From contig NC_085052.1 of assembly GCF_963662255.1 (NCBI RefSeq), positions 28,406,654-28,470,653 on the forward strand: a stretch of DNA of 64,000 nt. The letters run 5' to 3'. Below, in pieces: positions 37,399-50,482 of the stretch (its first letter is position 1; each line of letters opens with the position of its first letter). Source of the DNA: Cinclus cinclus. Its lineage: Eukaryota; Chordata; Aves; Passeriformes; Cinclidae. Both the position numbers and the translations under genes were made by a program. Below the pieces are notes generated by a model that was given only the letters and a program-made list of their open reading frames with translations, searched no databases and was not told the origin of the DNA.

Positions 37399-38840
37399 GC
37401 ACTTTTAGTATTTTGTTTTAGCAGCCCTTTCAGCAACTGTGTGGTCACTAACAGGGTAATTATGAAGTTATCTAAAGTAAATCCTTTTAATTTCTTTGCA
37501 TGCAAGACACTTTCCCTTTTTGCTCAGCGAAGACTTACAAAATATTGCAAGAAAAATCACTACTGTAGTAATTAGGAATTCTCTATGGATTAAAATCTCT
37601 GGAACACTCTGTAATCCTTTTGTGAGCTAAACAAGTTTTCATTGTGTTGCATTCGTACTTTGACTCTTAGGCAGGAAAAGAAACCCTTAATCTTCTTGTG
37701 CCCCAGGGATCCATCCTTGTATCCTGATACTTAGAATGGGCTCAATCTGTCTAAGCATTTTAAAATGCATTAGGGAATAAAGTAATCTGATCCTAAAACC
37801 AGACTTCACTGTTATTTGCAATCAGCACTGACAGGATCCATCCACACACATCCTCTACCAAAGAAGGTGCTCTTGCCTGTCCCCAGACAAAACTACACTG
37901 GGTTAGTTTAGGGTTCCTTGGATCACCAGTGATTCCCCTCACAACATACATTTCCCATTCTCTGCTGCAACTGTGCAACTCTTCTTCAGGTCTTCCTCTT
38001 CTTCTACTCTTCTTCTTCTACAGTTTTCCCACTGTATGACAAGAGTCAGAGTCTGCTAGGAGAAACTCTGGTGTGGTTCAATAGTTGAAAGCATCTTTTA
38101 AAATTTATTATATGCCATAGACTGTATGGCAATACTCCACACATAGAGATGTGTGTGGCCACATCACAACCCCCTAGGGAAGGGGAAAGGTCAGCCTGGT
38201 TGTCCCCACAGACCTTACATTAGATGAAGAGTAAAAGTAGGGAAACTTTGGCTTCTAGCAGGAAATATAATTACAGCATCATACCCATTAATCATCTTTG
38301 TTATTGGAAAACTCTCAAAAGAAGTAGCTTTCCTAGGATTTCTGAGTCAGGTAATTTCCCAAAGTCCCTGTGCGTGATACTACAGGAATAAAAGCTTCTT
38401 CTGACCATTTTGTTTCACTGTCTTTTAAGCATTTAGAAAACATAAGAACAAAATGACAATTTACTCTTCCCTACGAAGTAGACCTTTTTGTTCTCAGCTC
38501 CCTAGATGCTGGCACCAGTAAGACTGACCCAGGACTGGCCATGTGTCTGTTCAGTGGCATTGTGCTGCATCCTGGCTGAACACTACAAAAAGTGTGTCAA
38601 TGAAAAAGCTTCAAAAGGACCCCTCCCTGGGCTCCAATCTCAGTGTCTGGTACACATGGTAGGTTTTAATCGCTCTCAGCTGAAGCCATAGGTGTATATC
38701 TGAGGCCAGAATTTAAGAACAACAGCAGATAAAAAAACAGATTTGAGAAGCATCCTGGGAAGTGAAACAAAAGGGAGAGTGAAACAAACCAAGCATCATC
38801 AGCTGGATACCTTCCTTTATGTGGTATAAATGAAGAGCCT

Positions 38841-38975
38841 GGACAGACACCTTTGTATGGGCACACCTGTGCTGGGCACACACCTAGAAATGTACCTGTG
38901 TATGGGCACACCTGTGCTGGGCACACACCTGGACTGACACCTCTGTATGGGCACATACACATGGTACCCCTGTGC
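38841..38975. repeat. 45-bp minisatellite, three copies
   Basis: Units at 38841-38885, 38886-38930 and 38931-38975 share 'tgtatgggcacacctgtgct' and 'gggcacacacct' cores; the third copy has diverged after 'tatgggcacat'. The period of 45 bp is a multiple of three, so the minus strand stays open through the array and spells a repeating 15-residue cysteine-containing peptide. There is no other sign of coding. Confidence 0.95.
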
Positions 38976-41900
38976 AGATGGAGGCCTTAGGACTGCAAAG
39001 GAAGCTTCTTGACTAATGAGTGCTTAAACAAAATGATAGGAAATTCCAGAGCACATTAAACAATGTTCAGGTAGGTAAAGGAAAAGAAGAACCTTAATAA
39101 AAACAGATTCATATGGATATAAAGCAGTTGTACTGGGGAGGTGAATGAGTAGAATACTCAGTGTCTACACTGGCCACAGCAGAAAAGCATTTAATACTTT
39201 CCATTGGAAAGAATCACCCCTTACAAACATGGTCAATGAAACACCTGCAACCAAGACAAAGGACCTAAAACACCTCACCCCCCCACCCACCAGAGTTTCT
39301 CACATGGCCTACACCAGGCTGACTCACCCCAGCAGAACTGGCTCCTTAAAGTGTAATAACAAGCCATGATCTCTCAGCCTTCTTCTTAGGTTTCCCAAAG
39401 ACAAACCTCATTTATTTGTGAGTGACATGTAAATGTAGGAAAATAGTTTTATAAAATGCAGAAGATGCACCAAAACAAATGGTTGAGGTGTCTATTACAT
39501 AAAATGATAGAGTACTGCTTAATAATTAATTTAACAACGAAAAGAAATAGTTAATGATGGCTCAAGTCAAATATATAAGTTTTATTCTTATTCCAGTCAG
39601 ACACTAAGTTTAAGTGTGCTACACTTAAAAAAATTGTAACAGGCATTTAGATTTTGCCCTGTCACTAATCAATCCTATTTAACTTTAAAAGGCTTTGGAG
39701 AATGCTATCATTTGCCTGTGATGGAGTGGTCAGCCATCTGAACAGAATCCATTAACAGTTTGATGAAATACAAAGGGTTGTAAGTGCTCTCCAGCCATCA
39801 CTCTGAGCTGTGCAGCAAGATGTAAAAGCATCAGTAACACACTGGCAGGAACAGGAGCTTAATGGAAACACAGACTCTGCACAAGGTATTACAATATATA
39901 ATCCAGAATTACAAAGTATGACAAACACAGTGTGTAAGAAGCATGTTCAATATCCACTTCAACCCTCTACTTTGGTGATGTGTGACTTTTGGTATTAAGT
40001 AGAACTAATATAACACAGTAGTCATATCACACCAGGATTCTATTAAAATTTTCATTGTAAATTGAAAGGGCCCCAAAACTTAATAACTAAAGAGCAGTTA
40101 AAGTTACTTGATTAACTTACTTTCCATTTACAACTGCAATTCATCTCAGAAGCTTAGGGACTTACAACACATGCTCTTGGAAGATTCATTCCTGGAAAAA
40201 GTTAGGCTGTAGTCTATGGTTTTGATGGTGAATTTTTGACAAGAGTTTTCCAGCTCGCTGGTAATTGTGCTAGAACCCTTTTCTTCCTCTCCTTTATCTC
40301 TTGCCTCTGCTCCTTGTCTATGTCCCCTTTTCCTGACACCTCATGTTTTGTTTTTCAGACTGAGCATCAGGCCAGGACAAAGTAACCACAGTGTTCTAGG
40401 ATTACGGATAAGGGAGAGGGTGCCCAAGTGTCAGTCAGGAAAGACCAATTCAGCCCTGGGTCATGGCCAGGAGGGAAAGCCAGGCTGGACCACAGCAGCA
40501 GCAGAGTGACCAACAGAAATGCAACAGAACTTCACAGCAGTGAAATGATGCACCTGTTTCTGGTTTATTCAGTGCTTGGATCGGGGTGAAAAAACCAGAT
40601 GTTTCTGATCCTTCTTCTCTGTTCAATCTTAATGCTGTCATAGCCATCAGAGTACGAGTACATAGCCACCATGTAAGGGTTGTGTGCAGCAGAATAGACA
40701 CGTCTCATGTCCCCAGATCAACCACCAAATATATTTTCCATGTAAATCTCACATGTCTGCCAAAAATGAAAGTCCACAAATCATATATTTACAGTTATTT
40801 ACTTCTCCCTGTGTTTCTTCTATGTACAGGAATTCGCATGATGATGTTATGCAGCATCAAGGGGTTTTGTATCTGGTTATCACCACTCTTCTGTGTGTCA
40901 CCAACAACAAACTTCCCAGGACTTCTGCAGGGGGTTTAATGCCACCAGATCTATGGGACACCTTCAGTTGGATTTGATTGGACTCTGCTTCCCTCCCAAA
41001 ATGTACTCCCTGGGTGCCAGGATGGCCAAACCACAGCTAGAGGCACTTCCTTAAAAATTGGGTTCTTTACACTGGGAAGGTTGAGGGGGTTCTCTGTTCC
41101 ATTAACCCCAAATTCAGAGGGACTGCACAGTGGCTGCACCCCAGCTGGATAACTCCACCAACACAAGAACCAGAAGAGCAGTGGTCTGACCAGCACGGAA
41201 CAAGTTAATCTAAGGGTTTCCCAATCTCTTAAAACAGACAGACAGATACTGATTTAAAAACACAACACAAGGGTTTGAGCCTTATCCACCTGAAAAGCAC
41301 AAAATTATTTTCAGTCATGTCTTCCAAAACCAACAATATAGCCATTTTATTTTCTACCTTTCCTGAAGAAGTACAATAAATCCACACAAACATGCAGATA
41401 CAAATAAAAGAACTCATCTTATGCTCACCTCAGCATTCAAATTGCCATAACTAAAGGAGGTTGGAACTTGCTACACTGGCCAAAGATCAGAACTTTTCAA
41501 ATTTTTGGTGAAAACACTGTAAAGCTTTTTCCATGGCCACTTTTCACACAGCACTCACTATCATCATCAAATTTTTATGAAAATAACTAGAAATTGGTTT
41601 CCCCTGAGATGCAGGTTTGAATTGCTTTGTACTGTCTCGATCATGTCCTCTGGGAATAATTGTCTTTAGTGGTTAGAATTATACAGCAGGGGCATTCAAT
41701 ATGGGTGCCAAAATGGAGGCAATCAAGTAATCAGCCTTATTTTTCAAAAGGCTGTATACCAACAGCTCATTTTCAACTTACTTCTGAAAAATGTGGCAAT
41801 TTCAAGTCATAGCAATGAAAAAAAAAATCAGTTTACTCCCATGGAAACAGAACAGGTCTTTATTAAACAATGTGCATTTTAACATTATAACTGAACATTG

Positions 41901-42000
41901 TCATCTGTGGCTGAACATTGCTATCCCCTGGCAAAAGAAAGTACTTAAAGCGCCATTAAATTCATTCTCCAGAAGTTTTTCTTTTTTAACAAGCATTTTT

Positions 42001-45000
42001 AAGTGGATGCAGTAATTTTAAAGTGTGTCAACTACGCAATCAGTAGTACTCAACAGTGGGCTTTTTAATTTTCATTTGCTTAAAAAGGGCGGCTTAGCTT
42101 GGCTTTACAGATGAAATATATGTATTTTTCATTCCACTTATACCAGAATTACTTTCCAGCTCCTTCATGTCTTTACTTCCACAAGTCCTTCTGCACCAGC
42201 CTAATATCAAGCAAGGACCACAGCTGCCTCTTGAGCATTTAAAAGCCACAGGATTGCAGCAGTGCATGTAACCTACAGTCACCATGGCTGCCATACAGGA
42301 TCCTCTCAGATGCAAAGGACCTTGGCAAGGGACTGTGCAGGGAGTATTTGATAAATTGTCTGCACAACCCCACTTCCATTTAATCTCATCTTCTGTTTTT
42401 CCAAACAGATTATCAACAATTTGATACTGTCCAAATCTAAGGAGGGGTTTTGTTGAAAGAATGAGGGCTGCAGTACAGTCCAAGAATTCAACTAATATTC
42501 AATTAACCCAAAGTGTTCAAGGCAGAGGATATAAAATATGTATGGCACTTGAATGTCTTTACAGCTTCTCCTACCAGTGCATCAGTCTTCTCTGACAATG
42601 TAGGGCTCCAAGAACTTCTGCCTATGTATCCTACTCATGTAGAAAGCAGTCACTGGGTCTCAGAATCCTGCCAGGGGTTTTGACACAGAATTTTCTAAAA
42701 CAGTATAATCTGGCAATGAAATACTATCCATTAATTTCCTTCCAGAGAGAGAATTCCGTGTACTAAGGTACAACCAGAGGAATAAATCTTCAGACTTGTT
42801 TAAGATAAAATAGTTTAAAGTCTTTAGGTATCTCTGCCAGATTCCTCAGTCTCATTAATCCATAGGCAATATAAATTTGAAAACAATTTGAGACAATTTT
42901 TGCAATTGTGTGTGCTGCAGATTATGCCAATCATTCAGAGCTTCACAAGCCACAGTGAGAGACAGAGACATAAAGAGAGAGTCCAAAAGCACAATATCTG
43001 CTGGTTGCCCAGGTGACTCCTCCACCTGCCAGCTTTACACCAGAGCCAGCAGTCCTTAACCAGCTGCCTCTGATCCTTCAACTGCCCCCTCATCTCAGGG
43101 ACATAAGACTCCCAAAGGCCGTGTGTTTTCCTACATTCTTCCCAAGAGCAAAGTGGGAAGGCAGGTTGCACATGAGGGTGGGGGGAGATGGAAACGTTCA
43201 TCAAATTTCAGCTTCACACCCAGCACAGATCTTTGGTGAGGAAGGAGGACAGGAAGGCCGCTGGGAATTCTCTTCCTTCTTTAATACCTCCTCTGAATTG
43301 TTCTGCCTGAGCTGCTTCTAAAGAATTACTCAGAGGATGAGGGTGAAAAGAAAAAGGCACTGACTGGAAAGGCACTAGTGCAAGATCCCCAGCGTGATTT
43401 TTAACTGGGAGCTGGGTTATAGGGAAAATTAGGCTCCCTTAGAGAAATTAGGGCTCTGCCAGAGAAATCCCTAAGACAAGCCTGTCCCAAAGTCTGTTGG
43501 GACATGCTATGAAATACTGCCATTCTGAAAATTAGGGAATTCTCCAGGAGCCCAGCAGAAACAGACTTTCTATGGTGACTAGCCTGGCTGTTATTCTCTT
43601 TAGCAACAGAGTCAGACAAATTAACATTGCAAGCGATGCATTTCTCAGAAGCAGCACTTGGCTCAGAGTATTTTGCTATTTGAAATATATATATATGCTT
43701 CACTAAATTTTTAATGAGCATATTTGGGCCAACTTGAGAAAAGCTTACTATTTTTGCCCAGCAAGTGCAATTTAAATTCAGTCCATGTGGCTGACGGACG
43801 TGCTATCCATTTCTGATCCTTGAGGACTGACAGAGCTCCTGAAGAAACCTATCAGCCAGGCAGACAAAGAGGTTTGGAAAATGGTAGTGCCTTCTTTGGT
43901 TCCAGCCCAGTCAGCGATGACCAGAATTTATGGCTTGGAGGTTTTTCTTCAGCTCCAAAGCTGACATTAACCCAAGCAGGCGTTTGTTGGGTGTTGCCAC
44001 AGTGACAGCGGGCAGGGAATGTTCCAACAGCTCAGTGCTGGGCACAATGTCGCCTTTTGATCTCGCTAACAAATGTCCGATTAAACATTCATGTTCCCCC
44101 AGACATCCCATCCAGATGGATGACTGACTGCAGAAACAGTTGACCCAAATTGTGCTTTGTTACGTGGGTGAGGTGAGAGTGGGATGGGGAAAGGCCCTGT
44201 CACAGCACAGCTTTGCTGCTCCCAGACATGGCTCTTGTATGGAAACTAAATGGACAGCAGGCATGGGATCAAGCTCTTCCTTCTGCACGTACCACTCAAG
44301 AGGTGTGTGTCTTAGAGTCTTCATGATATTCACAGCCAGCCACAAAAGGGTGTTGAAATCATGATGAATCATAGGGAAAATATCTTTTGGGAAGATTCTT
44401 AACTTTTTCTTTGACCTTCAATGCAGTCTCTGTCCCTCACTGCTCTCCTGTTCCACAAAAGAGATGAAGATCTTTCTCTGCTGGAGCCGCCAGAACAGGT
44501 GCTGCTTCTCCACTTTGTATAATTCAGATAAAGATATCCTCCTCATCCTCTTCCTGTCTACTGTCACACAAACCCTCCCACTGGCCCTCCAAGGATTACA
44601 GATCCAGCTCCTGCCCTGTTCCTCTGAACTGCTGCAGCATTCTGCGGGAGAGGGACAAAAGCTTTGGCCAGGGAAGTGGAATGCCAAGCACAAGATGTTG
44701 CCCCTCCCTTTCTCCCAGTCTGGAATGAAGATGCCATGCAGGAACTTTGAGGAACACACATTTGTGTGCTGGAAACTGGGGCTTCAGCTGGGACACAGAG
44801 AGAACGTGTGGCACTGTGGGAAAGGATCAGGGGCAGCAGCGCAGAGGGACAACAAAACACCTTCTGCAGGTACTAAAATTGGTGCCTCGTGACTTCAGGG
44901 GTTGGTGGTGGTGGGCTTTTCATTCTTTCTTTTATTTTAGGATTTCATGTGAGTGATGTATTACCCTGTGCTGGGAGGGGCTACACAGGCCTCTGCAGAG

Positions 45001-47519
45001 ACACTCCAAGGGCTGAAGTGAAACTTTGATTAAGCCACTGAACAAGTTCTCCTGGTATGCAGAAAATGTTCTTTTGGCTCTTCCCACAGTAACAGAAAAT
45101 ATACTTGTTACCACTTTATTTCCTATCCAAGCACAAAAGAAGTTTAAGCCACACACAAGAACAGGAGAATTTGTTTATGGAAAATTTATCCTATGTTCAT
45201 GCACATTACCCCGGAATAACACACAGAAGTAAAGATCTATAGGAGATTTCATCTCATTTTGCTTTAAGAACCCTTCTGTCATTTCCTGCTAGAAGTCATG
45301 CTACCAAGCCTTGGCTGTGACCCCGTGATGATATTCAGGGCTGCTAAATCCCAAAGTTCTACTCAGCAGCACTCTGGGAGTGTTAGGGTCTATGTGTGAC
45401 AGCAGAGTGCCAGAACTCTGCTGATGAATTCCTGGGGAACACCAGCACCAGAAAAGACGGGACTTTCCTGCCTGGTGCTGCACTCTCACAACCTCAGCAG
45501 CAGGATGACCATCTACAAACAGGGCTCATGTCAATACTCATGTGAAAATCAGCATCACAAATTAGAGGCTGGGTTGTTTTGTGGTGTTTCTAAATCCAGC
45601 ATTTATTAAAGCCAACTTCTGTGACTCTCAGTGACACAGCTCCTGTGAAGCTTTAGGGCAGTCTCACTCTCAGTGGGGTATAGTTGTCCATTTTGGCTTA
45701 GGCTTTGCCAAAGTAGACCCAGCATTCAGGCAAAGAGAGTCATCCCACTGCCTCCAGCCCAAGCACAGCTCGCAGGAATTCAGGGACACGTGACACAGTC
45801 ACATCAGCCATAAAATTACTCACAGCAGCAAAGCACACTGAAAAACTGTGCCTCTGTGGCAGCCCTACACCTAGAGGACTGTAGGATAGAATTTTAAAAC
45901 ACATGTCGTTTTACCCTTCAAACAGAATTATTTTTTTCTGGATGGATGTAGGATTTTAAATTTTTAATCATGCAAATGTCTGGTGTTATCTGTTGAAGGC
46001 CTAAACTTTCCCTCTTCCCTCCAGATTGTTTTTGTAAGTACACCAACAGAAGGACTTTTTCTCCTTATATGTGGAACTATAAAACTCTGCCGCTTTTTCT
46101 GAAAAAGGTTGTAATTGAATTAATTTAGTGCAGATTTGTTGAAGAACACTGAATACTTTACAATCCCTCATCAAATAAAGCTTCTGTAATTTTAAATAAA
46201 AATATGATGCCAAGACAGTAATGGAGAACCTCAGATACGAGACTAAAATCAGGGTCAGCCATGGTCAAGTTCAACCACCAAGAGCTTCACAAGTCAGAGA
46301 ATTAATAAAATCATCAGCTTTTAGCCATTTGGGGATAGCACAACATGTAGGGATTTTAAAAGCTGAAATTCACCACTTCAGTAACTCTAACAGGACACTA
46401 AGTCAGATAAAATTAAGCTTATATATCAGTTCTAGACATATTTTTTTAAATCCATATTTTTCTGTTATGTGTGTTTCTGTCTCAACATGACTTTAAAGAT
46501 AGGAAAGCACCTAAAAAAGTGGTTGACTCTAAGCCCATTCCTTCAATGTATATACACGTCCTGCCCATAATTATCTCTGCCAGCTACTTATTCAGTTTTT
46601 CCCAAGTGTCCTTTTTTGACTGGTTCTTCTGGTTTCCATACATGTGGTGGCAGGTGACTCTTTCTTCCCCCTTTCTCCCTGAAGGTCAGAGGGTCCATTT
46701 GCAGAACTTATAATGAAAAGACATTTGAAGAATCCACATTTCTCAGTGCTCCAACACGCTGTTTTCCAGCCTCTTGCTGACAGCTGGTATTAAAATCCTG
46801 AGCTGCCTCTCATGTCAGGCAATTGAGAGGCAAGGCAGGCTCAACAGACAGAGCAAGGAGACAGAAGCAGTTCTGAACGCATTAGAATCCCAGAAAATTC
46901 TCAGGAGATTCTGACTATCAATCAAAACAAAACAACCAAAGAAACAAACCAACCAAACAAACAAAAAAACCCAAACCACAAAGTTTTCAGACAGGTCTCA
47001 GGCTCACTAACACAAATATCTGAAAAGTGCTAATAATCTGCTACCCCTTCATCTATCAGCAAACATGGGGGACAGAGCTGGGGGTGGCTGGGGGGTTGGG
47101 AATGAAGGTGAATTTCGTGAGACGTAATAATTTGGCAAACAAAATATGACTGAAATTCTGATTTACATGTCTGCTTCTGGCCTCTTCCTTTCAGGTATTT
47201 AGTCAACAATCCCAGTGTGAAGGCTTATGCTTGTTTTTCCCCTGAGCAATCCTGAGAATAATCCCAGAAATAAAATACTTTTTCCATTCCTTCTGCTCAA
47301 GACCTGTATACCTGACCTGCTCCCGGAACTAACTGGACATTTCTACCTGGCCATATATTAAAACCTCACTTCTTACAAACAAGGTGGGTCTTCTCCAAGG
47401 GTTACTGTTGATGGAGCATAGAACAAAACACAAAATAAATATTCAATTCAGGCCAGACCAACAGGAATCCAAATGTCCCAAGAACACAGAGATGACAAAT
47501 GCCATCTCTGAAATATTCC
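42001..47519. other. Unique noncoding sequence with one conserved-looking stretch
   Basis: No gene is supported. Frames of 142 codons (44464-44892, plus) and 129 codons (42094-42483, minus) show no known domain and no clear splice context. A stretch at about 43900-44110 with several CpGs and mixed composition may be a conserved noncoding element (see findings). A short (AT)n run is at 43686-43696 and an A/C-rich tract at 46922-46980. Confidence 0.5.
46922..46980. repeat. A/C-rich low-complexity tract
   Basis: A mixture of aaaac and aaac/aacc units ('aaaacaaaacaaccaaagaa', 'accaaccaaacaaacaaaa'). It is interrupted, so it is an old or degenerate microsatellite. Confidence 0.9.
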
Positions 47520-47925
47520 AGCATTTGACAGGCTGGGAGATCTGGGGGTGCTCAGTCTGAAGAAGGCTCAGAGAAACCTCAGAGCCCCTTCCAGTGCCTA
47601 GAGGGATCCAAGAGATCTTGGAGAGGGACTTGGACCAGGGATGGATTGCCAGGACAATGGGAATGGCTCCCACTGCCAGAGGGCAGGGATGGATGGGATA
47701 TTGGGAAGGAATTGTTCCCTGGGAGGGTGGGCAGGACCTGACACAGGGTGTCCAGAGAAGCTGTGGCTGCCCCTGGATCCCTGGAAGTGTCCAAGACCAG
47801 GTTGGACTTTGGAGCTTGGAGCAGCCTGGGATAGTGAAAGGTGTCCCTGCCCATGGTAGGGGGAGTGGGACAAGGTGGGCTTTAAGATCCCTTGCCAGCC
47901 AAACCATTCCATGACTTTGTGATTT
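47520..47925 (+). mobile_element. CR1 LINE fragment with intact 3' end, sense
   Basis: It starts within 'ggctgggagatctgggggtg' and 'ctcagtctgaagaaggctca', continues through 'ggatggatgggatattggga', 'ggaattgttccctgggaggg', 'cctggaagtgtccaagacca' and 'ggtgtccctgcccatggtag', and finishes 'ccattccatgactttgtgat'. It therefore keeps the 3' end and octamer region. Open frames of 172, 106 and 104 codons across it are repeat-derived and not genes. Confidence 0.95.
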
Positions 47926-49615
47926 CCTTCCTACAGTGCAGTTACCTGAGGAACTCCACACAGCTCTTCCAGCAGGGCTGCTGTGGAATCATCACAGGCT
48001 GCATTACAGAGAACTGACAGGGAATCAAAAACACATCAGCACAGGAACATCACAAGTGCACAATTTAACAGTAAGTTTAAGCCGATACAATGGCCAATGC
48101 TTATAAGGAGTGGATGATAAGGGTGTGTTCCCACTACTGTCTCCTTCCCAGCAGCTCCAAACACACCCTCTTGCCAAAGGAGCTGCTCCATTTTTCTAGA
48201 GATTGCTTTTGTGAAGTAAAACAAAAAGAAGGAACTATGTCAAATATTACCTCAGTCAACTTTCCTAAGCCAGGTAAATGCCAATGCAAGGAAAAAATTC
48301 TGGAAAATCTGTTTAGGAAGAGTTCAGTGGCAGCTGCAGTGGTTCTGACGCCTTGACATGGTACTCAGAACAGAGGCTAGACAGTGTTAAGGGAATGAAG
48401 TGGATATTTGTTAAAAAGGCCTTCAAAGGATACTCTTTGGGCAGTACAAGAGCCCAGCTGTGGCTCCACCCAAGATGGATGGCATGTCATGAGTTTTCAC
48501 ACTTTTATAAGTTTTTGTCCATTTACATGTTGGGGTTAATTGTCCAATTACAGCTCCAGGTTATGAAGTGCCATCTCTCAGATTGCTCTCCTCAGTTCCC
48601 TGTTGTTTGCACCTTTTGGGCCTGAAGCTACAATGGTGTCCTTGGTTCTCAGGCTGGAAAATGATTGTTTTGTCTGACTGAACTGTGAGGAGAACTTGCT
48701 AAGACTTCATAAGAAGTTCAGAGTTATACACCAATGCAGTACAGAATCTGGAGAACATGAAAGCTAAAACTTAAGGCATCAGTTCCTGTACCCAAAGGAA
48801 TCAACAGTGTTGTACTGTGAGATAGTCTTTCCCAATGGGAGTTATCTTTTCCAGTGCTTTTATCTTCCCTATTATTTCACAGGAAACAGCTTATTCCTAC
48901 TAGTTCAGACCACTTCCAACAGGAAAACCCCAATAATCCTACACATGACCAGCCACTTCATACCATCTTCATACACAGCAAGGAGGAAACAAGTCTGAAA
49001 CCCAAAAGCTGATTGCTCACTTCCACTGGATGTACGGCAGTCCTCATACAAACTTTTTCAGAAAACATCAGCATCTGCTCCACCTCAAGACTGCACGAAA
49101 TGCCATCATGTGAGTTCCTCTTTAGCACACCCTGCTGACAGTAAACACATACAGTGACATCCCTGGGATCTGCAGGGAAAACAGAAATCCCTCAACCTTG
49201 CACATACCCCACCACCTCCACGGTATCACAGACAGCTTTGATGCCAGGTATCTCAGGGACCACTGACTGCTTCCTGAAAGTCATTCCTCCAGATCCCAAA
49301 AAGATGTAGGTCATCTGATAAACCCTCTTTCACTGGGTTGCCACGCCAGGAAGCACCTCAAAGTTCTGGTCTCTTCTTGCCATATTCTCCAAGATGCTGC
49401 AGAAAAGCCAGAGGGCCAAATGCCAATTTTTCATTCCTGAGCTTTTTCACAATTTCTATTGACATATATAATGACTCAGCACAGCTTTTGTGAACAGTTA
49501 ACCTAGAGAGATTGAAAACTTCATCAAGCAAAGCTTCTGGACAAGAGGAAGACAGACAGTTTTAGGAAAAGAATGCAAACAACCTCAGAAATGGGGATGT
49601 GTGCACAGGCATTTC

Positions 49616-49634
49616 TGTGTGTGTGTATGTGTGC
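49616..49634. repeat. Short interrupted (GT)n
   Basis: About nine GT dinucleotides with one A interruption. Confidence 0.85.
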
Positions 49635-50399
49635 ACATCCTGAGCAAGATCAGGAAAGATGTTAACAGCTTCTCCCAAAGCCACCCAAAACCCCCCTGAG
49701 GCTTCTATAGCTCAGATTTCATTTCTGACAGAAAATACAAAAGTTCAGGCCTTCCAACCACATGGCTGACACCATCTGAAATGCTGCAGCTGTTTATTTG
49801 GATACATTTTAAATTTCTATCTCCTCTCTCAGACAATCATAGGAAGTATTTGTGAATGAATTAAGCAATAGAACAAACTCATATTGGTAACATTTTTCTG
49901 TGTTTGCAATGAAGATCAAGTGTTTAAAGTGCCTTCTGAGTTAGTGGGGTTACACAGAGAGATGAGTCTTTCATCATTCCTTTCCCAAAGAGGGCACATC
50001 AGCATCACAGCCTTTCTTCCCACCCTGCATCCTAAACTTAGGCTAAGCTCCAGCTCTATAGTCTGTGTCTTCTATTCTTTGCCTCCCCAGCCTGGGATCC
50101 TGTGCCTGGATCCTCTGAGCTCTCCCTCTCCTGGCTCCCTGCTCTTTCCCCTCCAAATCAAGACATGAACAGGAACCTGCTAGTACTCACCATGGAAGGC
50201 ACTGGTTGGCAGCAGGATAGAGACATCACCTTCCCAGAAAGGGGTGTAAAACAGCAACAGAGCTGGACATCTGGAAAATCAAGGCTTAGTTATGTTTACT
50301 CAATTTACTGGCACCTAAACATATGAAAATGTATCATGAGCACTGATACAGCTCAAAGCACATTCCTCCTTCACTGCCAAATAGGACTTTTGGAAACAT

Positions 50400-50482
50400 C
50401 TATAATATATCTATCTATATTATCTATCTATAAATTCATCATTAATTTATCTATTAATTCATCATTATTATTACTAATGCAT
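50400..50482. repeat. Degenerate TATC / ATT-rich simple repeat
   Basis: 'atctatctatattatctatc' is followed by two copies of an 'attcatcatta' word and an (ATT)n run. It is a decayed tetranucleotide microsatellite. Confidence 0.8.

Larger units (their letters stand above)
36546..42000. other. Unique noncoding sequence with a minisatellite
   Basis: Besides the G/T-A/C tract at 37343-37398 and the 45-bp minisatellite at 38841-38975, I see nothing I can name. The 117-codon plus-strand frame at 40586-40939 has no recognised domain and overlaps other frames. Confidence 0.55.

Noticed and set aside
42094..42483. Cysteine-rich minus-strand frame of 129 codons, and a mariner-like 'attaggctggtgcagaagga' word within it
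   Set aside because: No recognised fold or spacing of cysteines, and the similarity to mariner terminal repeats is about 20 bp without a partner inverted repeat.
44464..44892. Plus-strand open frame of 142 codons with opposing frames on the minus strand
   Set aside because: No known domain and no convincing splice or start context; the region is simply GC-richer than average.
47443..47961. Minus-strand open frame of 172 codons
   Set aside because: It is the antisense reading of the CR1 copy at 47520-47925; near-identical peptides appear at the other CR1 copies.
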